A stretch of 5,290 bases of DNA from Rhodospirillales bacterium RIFCSPLOWO2_12_FULL_67_15. Lineage in GTDB: Bacteria; Pseudomonadota; Alphaproteobacteria; Rhodospirillales; 2-12-FULL-67-15. Shown one piece after another: positions 1 through 5,290 of this stretch. Each line of letters begins with the position of its first letter. The first letter of the stretch is position 1. The translations under genes were made by a program, and so were the position numbers. The stretch is taken from positions 1 through 5,290 of the forward strand of contig MIAC01000045.1 in NCBI GenBank assembly GCA_001830475.1. Direction: 5' to 3'. The notes under the pieces were generated by a model that was not told where the DNA came from, ran no database searches, and worked only from the letters and a program-made list of their open reading frames with translations.

Positions 1-757
1 CGATCCGACGTTCCTCGCGGCTTACGGCGGCGGCATGCTCGCGGTGTACGCCGCGGCGCTGGCGCTGGCCCGCGTCGTTTTCAAGAACGGGCCAGCCGAG
101 GCCAGCCTGTTCGCCATGGGCGGAATCTTCGCCAACAGCGGCTACATGGGGATTCCGCTCGCGCTGGTCGCGTTCGGCCCGGCGGGGACGCTGCCCGCCA
201 TCGTCGCGACCGTGTTCATGACCATCACCATCGTCGCGATCGTGACGGTCCTGATCGAAACCGACCCGCGCCGGCGAACGGAAGGCGCCCGGATCGCGCG
301 CGACGCCGCCTTCGCCGTCTTGCGCAGCCCGCTGGTGATGCCCGCGCTTTTGGGGGTGTTATGGTCGCTGACCGGGTTGGGACTGCCCACGCCGGTCGCC
401 ACGTTTCTGGATTTGCTCGGCGCCGCCGCGGGTCCGTGCGCGTTGTTCGCGATCGGGCTCTTCCTGGTCGGCAAGCCGATCCGCCAGGACCTCGGCGAGG
501 TCGGCGCGATGGTCGCGGTCAAGCTCCTGGTCCATCCGTTCGTCACCTGGGTTCTCGCCTTCCACGTCTTTGCGGTCGAGCCCCAGTGGGCGACCGTCGC
601 GGTGGTGATGGCGGCGTTGCCGTCGGGCGCCAACTGTTTCGTCGTCGCCCAGCATTACGGCGTTTACGTCCAGCGGGCTTCGAGCGGAATCCTGATCTCC
701 ACGCTCGCGTCCGTGGTCACGGTCTCGCTCGTGTTTTCGTTCTGGGTCGGAAACTAA
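1..757 (+). CDS. AEC-family (auxin efflux carrier type) permease, 3' part
   Basis: Partial gene cut by the left window edge. The frame is open from base 2 and stops at TAA 755-757, leaving about 251 residues. The ATG at 35 is probably internal, because the residues before it read through without a break and the family normally has about 300-320 residues and ten helices. About eight hydrophobic helices are visible. Two family hallmarks are present: ANSGYMGIPL (fragment residues 43-52), the N-rich helix of the first half, and LPSGANCFVVAQHY (206-219), the matching discontinuous helix of the second half, followed by a serine-rich last helix. Members are inner-membrane secondary transporters, many of them for organic acids such as malate or malonate; the substrate here is unknown. 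The gene converges on mlaA with a terminator hairpin between them. Family is confident, substrate is not. Confidence 0.88.
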   Translation, partial: DPTFLAAYGGGMLAVYAAALALARVVFKNGPAEASLFAMGGIFANSGYMGIPLALVAFGPAGTLPAIVATVFMTITIVAIVTVLIETDPRRRTEGARIARDAAFAVLRSPLVMPALLGVLWSLTGLGLPTPVATFLDLLGAAAGPCALFAIGLFLVGKPIRQDLGEVGAMVAVKLLVHPFVTWVLAFHVFAVEPQWATVAVVMAALPSGANCFVVAQHYGVYVQRASSGILISTLASVVTVSLVFSFWVGN

Positions 758-762
758 ATATC

Positions 763-796
763 AAACGAAAACCCCCGCGCGGGGATCGCGCGGGGG
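763..796 (-). terminator. Rho-independent terminator of mlaA
   Basis: A perfect 10-bp stem, CCCCCGCGCG (772-781) with CGCGCGGGGG (787-796), encloses a 5-base loop. Read on the minus strand, the stem is followed by TTTTCGTTT (771-763), the T-tract expected of an intrinsic terminator. It begins about 20 bases after the mlaA stop. On the + strand the hairpin is followed by CTCTGAAA with no T-tract, so it is at best a weak terminator for the AEC gene, although it lies just 14 bases past that gene's stop and may protect its 3' end. Confidence 0.8.
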
Positions 797-816
797 CTCT
801 GAAACGGAAACCGATC

Positions 817-1572
817 TCAGCGACGGGTTTCGGCGACCGTATCCTTGTCGTCGGCGTTGATATCGGGGAAGGCGAGCGCAGGGCCCTCGCCGTTGTTCAC
901 CAGGAAGCGGCGATGCTGCTCGTAGGCGTCGCGTTCGACCGTGTAGCGGTCCAACGCGCCCTCGGTCGCGGCGTTGATGGCGTCCTTCTTGTCGGCGTAG
1001 GAAACGCCCGCGTCGGCGGCCTTGAGCGCGAGCGGCGCCGGGTTGACGAGTCCGATCAGGATGTCGCCGGTGGCATCGCGCAGGTTGCTCGGCCCGAAGA
1101 TCGGCAGCACGATGTGCGGGCCCGGGGCGATGCCTTGCACGCCCATGGCCTGGCCCAGGTCCTCGCGCCGCTGCTTGAGGCCCGCTTCGCTCGCCGGATC
1201 GGCGAGGCCGCCGACGCCGGCGAGGGTGTTGATGAAAAAGCGCTGGGTCGCGGTCGAGGCGTTCTCGGTATCGCCCTGGAGCAGGCTCGATCCCGCCGTC
1301 ACCGGTTCGCTCAGGTTGGAGAAGACGTTGGAGATGGCCTTCTGCATGTCCGCCGGCGTCACCGCCCGGTAGCCGTCCACCAGCGGATCGAGAAACCCCT
1401 TGCGCAAGGCCGCGTTGAACTCGGAGGTCGCGCGGTTGACCGATTCCAGCGGATCCTGGGGCGGCGCCGCGGGATCGTTCGCGTTCGCCGGGGCGCCAAG
1501 GAAGGCGCCGAGGCCTAAGAAGGCGGAGGCGACGAGGACGGCGCGGAAACGAGGTTGGGTTGGAACACGCAT
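817..1572 (-). CDS. mlaA: MlaA/VacJ family outer-membrane lipid-asymmetry protein, without lipobox
   Basis: A 251-residue MlaA (VacJ) homologue. In the Mla pathway MlaA sits in the outer membrane and removes misplaced phospholipid from the outer leaflet for retrograde transport by MlaC and the MlaFEDB complex. Family signatures appear in order: DPLESVNR (40-47), NVFSNLSEP (82-90), RFFINTLAGVGGLADPA (111-127), EDLGQAMGVQG (137-147), and GPHIVLPIFGPSNLRD (151-166). Residues 11-32 form a signal-peptide hydrophobic core ending in an AxA-like site (PANA before NDP). There is no cysteine near it, or anywhere in the protein, so the usual lipoprotein anchor is absent. The start is firm: the upstream frame stops at 1600-1602 with no alternative start codon between, and AGGGAGA lies 8 bases before the ATG. 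The C-terminal tail is rich in acidic residues. No mlaBCDEF genes are in the window. It ends at a strong terminator and is probably transcribed alone. Confidence 0.93.
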   Translation of the reverse strand: MRVPTQPRFRAVLVASAFLGLGAFLGAPANANDPAAPPQDPLESVNRATSEFNAALRKGFLDPLVDGYRAVTPADMQKAISNVFSNLSEPVTAGSSLLQGDTENASTATQRFFINTLAGVGGLADPASEAGLKQRREDLGQAMGVQGIAPGPHIVLPIFGPSNLRDATGDILIGLVNPAPLALKAADAGVSYADKKDAINAATEGALDRYTVERDAYEQHRRFLVNNGEGPALAFPDINADDKDTVAETRR

Positions 1573-1580
1573 GACGGAAT

Positions 1581-1587
1581 TCTCCCT
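1581..1587 (-). promoter_or_regulatory. Ribosome binding site of mlaA
   Basis: AGGGAGA on the minus strand, 8 bases upstream of the ATG at 1572-1570. It fixes the start and thus supports the absence of a lipobox: no longer N-terminus is possible because of the stop at 1600-1602. Confidence 0.7.
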
Positions 1588-1629
1588 GTCCGTTCCGGTT
1601 CAACTGCAAAAGACTAGCAAATCCCGGGG

Positions 1630-1660
1630 CGGCGCGAAACAGGGCACCCCGTGCGCGCCG
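1630..1660 (-). other. GC hairpin in the leader of mlaA
   Basis: CGGCGCG (1630-1636) can pair with CGCGCCG (1654-1660), a 7-bp stem around a 17-base loop that itself contains GGG and CCC runs. It lies about 60 bases upstream of the mlaA start. It could be part of the leader RNA or simply chance pairing in GC-rich DNA; no conserved riboswitch class was recognised. The rest of 1573-1758 shows no gene and no convincing -35/-10 pair. Confidence 0.25.
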
Positions 1661-1713
1661 GCGGCGGCGCTTCCTCGGCCCCCGGGCCCGTCAACCCTCT
1701 ATAATACATCGGC

Positions 1714-1731
1714 AAAACCCCATGGACGGGG
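1714..1731 (-). terminator. Weak terminator-like hairpin after the ABC transporter operon
   Basis: On the minus strand CCCC (1731-1728), a 6-base loop and GGGG (1721-1718) are followed directly by TTTT (1717-1714). It lies 27 bases past the stop of the last permease gene. The position and T-run are right for an operon end, but a 4-bp stem is short, so termination may be incomplete and mlaA could receive some read-through from the transporter operon. Confidence 0.35.
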
Positions 1732-1758
1732 ACGGGCGGCGCGAGGGGCGATTCCCGC

Positions 1759-2613
1759 CTACTTCACCGCGCCGACGGTGAAACCGACCACGAAGCGCTC
1801 GACGAAGAAATTATAGAGCACCGCGATCGGCAGGCTCGCGATCAGGGCCGCCGCCATCATCGAACCCCAGAAATAGACGTCGCCGCGGACGAGGAAGGTG
1901 GGCACGCCGACGCTGACGGTGTAGTTCGACGAGGTCGTGATGAAGGTCACGCCGTAGACGAACTCCTGCGTCACCAGGGTGAAGGTGAAAATGACGACCG
2001 TGAGCACGCCAGCGACCGAAATCGGAATCACGACGCGGACAAAGGCGCCGAAGCGGCTCAGGCCGTCGATCATCGCCGCGTCCTCGAGGTCGCGCGGAAT
2101 CGCCTTGAAGAAGCCCATCAGCAACCAGGTGCAGAAGGGGATCGTGAAGCTGGGATAGACCAGCACCAGCGACCACAGCGAGTTTTGCAGACCGAGGTTG
2201 GCGATGATGCGCGCGAACGGGATGAACAGGATGGTCGGCGGCACGAGATAAGTAAGGAAGATGCCGATGGCGAGCATCTGGCTCCAGCGGCCGGTGGCCC
2301 GCGCCAGGCTGTAGCCCGCGGGCAGGGCGAAGACGAGCGTGATGATCACCACCAGCACGCCGACCCAGGCGGTGTTGATCAGCCATTGGATGAAGGCCGT
2401 GTCCTCGAACAGCACCCGGATGTGGTGCAGCGTAGGCGGGTCGTTGAAGATGAACGGGTTGTTCTTGGTGTCGTGAAGGTCTTGGGTCGTCTTGAACGTG
2501 GTGATCAGCATCCAATAGAAGGGAAAGGCGAGAAACGTGACGAACGTCGCGAGCACGCCGAAATGGCCGACGGCGCCGGCGGCGCGTTGCGCCCGATACC
2601 AGCCGGCGGACAT
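1759..2613 (-). CDS. Carbohydrate-type ABC transporter permease, MalG-like
   Basis: A 284-residue inner-membrane permease of the binding-protein-dependent transport family (CUT1, MalG side). About six helices can be seen: residues 15-40, 77-105, 113-133, 145-168, 190-220 and 248-270. The cytoplasmic EAA loop that docks on the ATPase is at 177-197 (EDAAMIDG then RVVIP), with the expected glycine at 184. The short tail ending in VGAVK is typical of MalG-type subunits. The ATG at 2613-2611 is chosen because GGAGGT sits 6 bases upstream and the preceding permease stops in TGATG, a 1-base overlap that implies translational coupling. The open frame continues to 3198, but that part lies over the preceding gene and looks like a shadow. 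Last gene of the operon. It pairs with the MalF-like subunit to form the channel; substrate unknown. Confidence 0.93.
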   Translation of the reverse strand: MSAGWYRAQRAAGAVGHFGVLATFVTFLAFPFYWMLITTFKTTQDLHDTKNNPFIFNDPPTLHHIRVLFEDTAFIQWLINTAWVGVLVVIITLVFALPAGYSLARATGRWSQMLAIGIFLTYLVPPTILFIPFARIIANLGLQNSLWSLVLVYPSFTIPFCTWLLMGFFKAIPRDLEDAAMIDGLSRFGAFVRVVIPISVAGVLTVVIFTFTLVTQEFVYGVTFITTSSNYTVSVGVPTFLVRGDVYFWGSMMAAALIASLPIAVLYNFFVERFVVGFTVGAVK

Positions 2614-3536
2614 CACGTCACCTCCGCCCGGCGCGCCATGCGCAGGAAGGCGATGGCGATGGCGACCAGGACCGGGAAAAGGAAGAGCGAGATGGCCGCG
2701 CCCTCGGACAGGTCGCTGCCCTGGATGCCGGTGAAAAAGGCCAGGCTCGCCAACACCTGGGTCGTGTCGTAGGGCCCGCCGCGGGTCAGTACGAAGATCA
2801 CGATCATGTCGGTGAAGGTGAATACGGTGCCGAACAGGAGCGCGACCAGCAATATCGGCATCACCAGCGGGATCGTGACCGTGAACAGCTTGCGCCAGAA
2901 GCCGGCGCCGTCCACGTCGGCGGCGTCGTGGATGTCCTGGGGGATCGAGCTCAGCCCGGCGAGGATGATGACGGTGGCCAAGGGCAGCATCCGCCAGACG
3001 TGGACCGCGATGATCGAACCCATCGCCAAATCCGGTTGGCCGAGCCAGATCGGCCACTGGTTGGGGCCGAGCAGTCCCGCCCAGCGCAGCACCCAGTTGA
3101 TGGGGCTGTAGATCGAATCGAAGATCCACAGCCAGCCGATGCTGCCCATGGAGATCGGCGCGACCCACGGCAGCAGGATCAGGAACCGCACCAGCCACTT
3201 GCCGCGGAAGTCCTTGACCAGGGCCATGGCGAGAATCTTGGCCAGCACCAGCACCAAAAGCTGGGAGACGATGGTGAAGACGAAGGTGTTCTTGAGCGCG
3301 GTCCAGAAGGCCCCGCTTTCCATGATGTTCTGGTAGTTTTTCAGACCGACGAAATTCAGCGTCCTGGTTCCGATATGGATGTCGGTCACGCTGTAATAGA
3401 GGGAAAGAAAGAAGGGATAGCCGACCAGCGCCACGATGTAGATGATCGTGGGCGCGATCATCAGGCGCATCAGCCAGCGCTCGTCGTCGGCGAGACGGGT
3501 GAAAAAGCCGGGGCGGGCGGTCGCGGCGGCTGTCAT
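2613..3536 (-). CDS. Carbohydrate-type ABC transporter permease, MalF/UgpA-like
   Basis: A 307-residue inner-membrane permease, the MalF-side partner of the importer. Residues 22-50 form the first helix, with the APTIIYIVALVGYPFFLSLY pattern common to MalF/UgpA-type proteins. Further helices lie near 82-107, 114-138, 172-196, 222-250 and 281-300. The EAA loop is at 204-223 (DAADVDGAG, then TVTIP). It is followed by LTRGGPYDTTQVLA (250-263), a stretch seen across this family. It lacks the large periplasmic insertion of E. coli MalF and so resembles UgpA/LacF-sized subunits. The start at 3536 lies 7 bases after the ATPase stop. The ribosome site is poor (AGGGT about 10 bases upstream), so coupling to the ATPase gene is likely. 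The stop TGA overlaps the next start by one base. Confidence 0.94.
   Translation of the reverse strand: MTAAATARPGFFTRLADDERWLMRLMIAPTIIYIVALVGYPFFLSLYYSVTDIHIGTRTLNFVGLKNYQNIMESGAFWTALKNTFVFTIVSQLLVLVLAKILAMALVKDFRGKWLVRFLILLPWVAPISMGSIGWLWIFDSIYSPINWVLRWAGLLGPNQWPIWLGQPDLAMGSIIAVHVWRMLPLATVIILAGLSSIPQDIHDAADVDGAGFWRKLFTVTIPLVMPILLVALLFGTVFTFTDMIVIFVLTRGGPYDTTQVLASLAFFTGIQGSDLSEGAAISLFLFPVLVAIAIAFLRMARRAEVT
2620..2625 (-). promoter_or_regulatory. Ribosome binding site of the MalG-like permease gene
   Basis: GGAGGT on the minus strand lies inside the last codons of the preceding permease gene, 6 bases before the ATG at 2613-2611. It is the best Shine-Dalgarno match in the window and decides the start within an otherwise much longer open frame. 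Confidence 0.75.
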
Positions 3537-3543
3537 GGGCGGC

Positions 3544-4563
3544 CTACCCTATCCGCAGTCCGGTCTCGGGATCGAACCGGTTGACGTCGCGCGCGCGGAC
3601 GACGAAATCGTGGCGCTCGCCGGGATTGACGGCGGCGCGGACGTTGTTCGGCAGCTTGGAGATGACGTGGGCGTCCCGAAAGGGCGGCTCGAGCACGCCG
3701 TAGACTAGGCGGTCGGCGCCGAGATACTCGATCCGGGTCGCGCGGAAGGGGAACACGTCGTAGGATTCCTGCCCGCCACCAATCTCCCGGGGCAGGAAGG
3801 CTTCGGGCCGGAAGCCGAGGGTGACGCCCTCGTGCTCCACCAGGTTCATCGGCGGCGAGCCGATGAAGGTGGCGACGAAGGTATCGGCGGGTTCGTCGTA
3901 GATCTGCTGCGGCGTGCCGATCTGGCGCACCTTGCCCTCGTTCAGCACGGCGATGCGGTCGCCGAGCCCCATCGCCTCGACCTGGTCGTGGGTGACGTAG
4001 ATCGAGGTGGTGGCGAGCTGGCGCTGGAATTGCTTGAGCTCGTCGCGGGCGGTGTTGCGCAGCTTGGCGTCCAAATTCGAGAGCGGCTCGTCGAGCAGGA
4101 AAACGACCGGCTCGCGCACCACGGCGCGGGCGAGCGCGACGCGCTGGCGCTCGCCGCCGGAAAGCTGCCGGGGCTTGCGCTCGAGCAGCCGTCCGATGTG
4201 GAACATCTCCGCCGCCCAGCGAACCTTCTTGGCGATTTCGTCGCGCGGCATGCCGCGCGCCTTCAGGGGGAAAGCGATGTTGCCCCCGACCGTCATGTGC
4301 GGGTAGAGGGCATAGGACTGAAAGACCATGGCGATGTTGCGGGCGCGGGGGGGGAAGTCGTTGACCACTTCGCCGGCGATGATCACTTCGCCCGAGGTCG
4401 GGCGCTCGAGCCCCGCGATCACGCGCATCAGCGTCGTCTTGCCGCAGCCCGAAGGGCCGAGCAGGACGAGAAGTTCGCCTTCGCCGGCGGCGAGGTCGAT
4501 GCCGTCCACGGCCCGCACGTCGCCGAAATTCTTGACGATACGCCTGGTCTCGACGGTCGCCAT
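3544..4563 (-). CDS. ABC transporter ATP-binding protein, MalK/UgpC type
   Basis: A 339-residue cytoplasmic ATPase that powers the importer. All nucleotide-site motifs are intact: Walker A GPSGCGKTT (36-44), Q-loop Q82 in FQSYALYPHMT, signature LSGGERQRVALARA (134-147), Walker B VFLLDEP (154-160), the D-loop NLD (163-165) and switch H192 in VTHDQVEAM. FIGSPPMNL (233-241) marks the end of the nucleotide domain. The C-terminal TOBE-like regulatory domain then begins almost at once with GFRPEAF (250-256), so it seems to lack roughly 35 residues found in E. coli MalK. TVGGNIAFPL (91-100) has G at the place where relatives usually have E before N. The start is supported by GAGGA 6 bases upstream. 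It lies between the binding-protein gene, 144 bases upstream across a hairpin-rich spacer, and the permease genes 7 bases downstream. Such ATPases sometimes serve several transporters. Substrate unknown; UgpC is only a generic label. Confidence 0.95.
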   Translation of the reverse strand: MATVETRRIVKNFGDVRAVDGIDLAAGEGELLVLLGPSGCGKTTLMRVIAGLERPTSGEVIIAGEVVNDFPPRARNIAMVFQSYALYPHMTVGGNIAFPLKARGMPRDEIAKKVRWAAEMFHIGRLLERKPRQLSGGERQRVALARAVVREPVVFLLDEPLSNLDAKLRNTARDELKQFQRQLATTSIYVTHDQVEAMGLGDRIAVLNEGKVRQIGTPQQIYDEPADTFVATFIGSPPMNLVEHEGVTLGFRPEAFLPREIGGGQESYDVFPFRATRIEYLGADRLVYGVLEPPFRDAHVISKLPNNVRAAVNPGERHDFVVRARDVNRFDPETGLRIG

Positions 4564-4569
4564 GGTTCG

Positions 4570-4574
4570 TCCTC
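4570..4574 (-). promoter_or_regulatory. Ribosome binding site of the ATPase gene
   Basis: GAGGA (within GTGAGGACG) on the minus strand, 6 bases before the ATG at 4563-4561. It sits just past the last of four hairpins in the spacer and is left unpaired by them, so the ATPase start should be accessible. Confidence 0.6.
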
Positions 4575-4578
4575 ACTT

Positions 4579-4700
4579 GTTTGCGACGTGGGCTAGGCCC
4601 GCAAACGGACGGGAAGGCCTCGGCTGGCCGAAGCCTTCCCGCCGCTTGGCCCGCCGTCGCGGGCCGAAATGCAAGGCGCCCGGCCGAAAGACGGCCGGGC
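4579..4700 (-). promoter_or_regulatory. Intercistronic region with four tandem hairpins
   Basis: The 144-base spacer between the binding-protein stop and the ATPase start folds almost end to end. In transcription order: (A) 4700-4678, a perfect 9-bp stem GCCCGGCCG/CGGCCGGGC with a 5-base loop, 7 bases past the stop; (B) 4667-4646, 7 perfect bp around a 4-base loop; (C) 4641-4610, a 9-bp stem CGGGAAGGC/GCCTTCCCG, one mismatch, then 4 more bp and a 4-base loop; (D) 4606-4579, a 7-bp stem GTTTGCG/CGCAAAC. None has a good T-tract on the minus strand, so these look like RNA-stabilising or partial-attenuation structures rather than a full terminator. In comparable operons (malE-malF of E. coli) such elements keep binding-protein mRNA more abundant than permease mRNA; that role is inferred here. 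No promoter was recognised in the spacer. Confidence 0.6.
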
Positions 4701-4707
4701 CGGGATC

Positions 4708-5290
4708 TCAGAGCATTCCCCTTTCCTTCCACTTGGCCCAGATGCGTTTCATCGCCGCTTCGGCCAGATCGAGCGCCGCCTCCGGCGTTTCGTAGCCCGT
4801 CGCGACCTTGGCGAACATGGTGTTCAGCACCCAGGTATTGAACGTCTCGTCGATGGCGGCGGTGGAATAGCCGGGATAGCCGACGTTGGTCGCCCAGTCG
4901 AGAACGTCCTCCAGCACCTTGTACTTGTCGGGCGGGTCCGCCCTGGCGTCCTTGGCGATCTGCTGCTTCAAGTTGGGCACGGAATTGGAGAAGCAGGGGA
5001 AGTTGTAGAACTCGCTCTCCTCGAACGCCTTACCGAAGTTGTTCATGTAGTCGATCAGGAACTTCTTGGCGCCGTCGACGTTGGACGAGAACTTCCAGAT
5101 GATATAGCAGTTCATCACGTGCTCGAGGCCGATCTGACGCACCGGCCCCTTCGCCGACTTGGCGAGTCCGATCTTGGAGTGGATCGGCAGCTTGTCGTTC
5201 TCGCCCGTGCGCGTCACCGAGATGGCATTGAGCACGAGCGAGGATTTTCCCGCCAGCATCTGGCGGTTGTTGGAGGAGGCATCCCACGCC
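4708..5290 (-). CDS. ABC transporter substrate-binding protein, family 1, C-terminal part
   Basis: Partial gene cut by the right window edge; 193 residues are visible before TGA at 4710-4708. The frame is open to base 5289, and the ATG at 5259 is internal. It looks like the C-terminal part of a family-1 extracellular solute-binding protein (MalE/UgpB type): the fragment begins AWDASSNNRQMLAGKSSLVLNA, matching the usual pattern of a short lobe stretch followed by 'G.a.m...'. It carries GYPGYS (137-142), then an amphipathic helix-rich end with TPEAALDLAEAAMKRI (168-183), the region where family members have 'T.eeAL..a...i'. The protein would be periplasmic and deliver the solute to the two permeases; the signal peptide is outside the window. 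As first visible gene of the operon, followed by hairpins, it is probably the most highly expressed subunit. Ligand unknown. It has two cysteines in the visible part (in VMNCYII and FPCFSN), not obviously functional. Confidence 0.88.
   Translation of the reverse strand, partial: AWDASSNNRQMLAGKSSLVLNAISVTRTGENDKLPIHSKIGLAKSAKGPVRQIGLEHVMNCYIIWKFSSNVDGAKKFLIDYMNNFGKAFEESEFYNFPCFSNSVPNLKQQIAKDARADPPDKYKVLEDVLDWATNVGYPGYSTAAIDETFNTWVLNTMFAKVATGYETPEAALDLAEAAMKRIWAKWKERGML

Noticed and set aside
361..1518. Long + strand open frame (385 codons) running across the AEC gene end and antisense to mlaA.
   Set aside because: It overlaps two well-supported genes and the terminator between them, its product is a low-complexity Arg/Gly/Val-rich sequence, and it is the usual by-product of high GC.
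761..1609. Long minus-strand open frame overlapping mlaA in another frame.
   Set aside because: Arg/Pro-rich product with no recognisable domain, whereas the alternative frame gives a clear MlaA with a signal sequence and ribosome site. It also runs through the terminator hairpin.
1611..1640. Possible mlaA promoter with TAGTCT as -10 and TTTCGC as -35 on the minus strand.
   Set aside because: Both hexamers match the consensus poorly; too weak to annotate.
1700..1705. Perfect TATAAT on the + strand as a promoter.
   Set aside because: No -35-like element at 16-18 bases upstream, and no + strand gene follows; the next genes are all on the minus strand.
2614..3198. N-terminal extension of the MalG-like permease frame.
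   Set aside because: It lies inside the MalF-like gene in a different frame, encodes Arg/His/Pro-rich sequence, and the family-typical N-terminus begins exactly at the ATG preceded by GGAGGT.
4678..4700. Hairpin after the binding-protein gene as a true operon terminator.
   Set aside because: The stem is strong, but the minus-strand bases after it are GCCTTGCATT, without a T-tract, and the importer genes continue downstream on the same strand.
3533..4732. 399-codon minus-strand frame over the ATPase gene, and the + strand frames of 254 and 155 codons opposite it.
   Set aside because: Shadows of the ATPase gene, which has every ABC motif in the correct frame; the shadow products are low-complexity and cross the hairpin spacer or the gene ends.

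Overview
The window is ordinary, densely coded, GC-rich Gram-negative DNA. An MlaA-type outer-membrane lipid protein implies a double-membraned cell. The high GC, the G/C-ending codons and the style of the sugar-type ABC transporter suggest an alphaproteobacterium, perhaps Rhodospirillales-like. That placement is inferred, because no rRNA or other marker gene is present.

Layout. The left edge holds the 3' part of an AEC-family (auxin efflux carrier type) permease on the + strand, ending at 757. It converges on mlaA (minus strand, 817-1572). The 59-base gap between them holds a perfect 10-bp GC hairpin whose T-tract lies on the mlaA side, so it is a good intrinsic terminator for mlaA. A 186-base non-coding stretch (1573-1758) separates mlaA from the end of the next unit and carries the mlaA ribosome site, a GC hairpin and a weak terminator-like hairpin.

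From 1759 to the right edge everything is one minus-strand transport operon. In transcription order it encodes a family-1 solute-binding protein (only its C-terminal 193 residues are in the window), a MalK/UgpC-type ATPase, a MalF-type permease and a MalG-type permease. Together these form a complete CUT1-type ABC importer: periplasmic binding protein, two six-helix-type membrane subunits with EAA loops, and the ATPase. The last three genes are packed tightly (7-base gap, then a 1-base TGATG overlap). The binding-protein gene is set apart by a 144-base spacer almost filled by four consecutive hairpins. Such a spacer would let the binding protein be made in excess of the membrane parts. The substrate cannot be read from this window; a sugar, polyol or glycerophosphodiester-like compound is the family expectation.

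I found no mobile element, CRISPR array, RNA gene or convincing new defence or biosynthetic system. The points most worth a second look are the hairpin-filled spacer, an MlaA with no lipobox and no cysteine at all, and an ATPase whose C-terminal regulatory domain seems to lack a block present in classical MalK.
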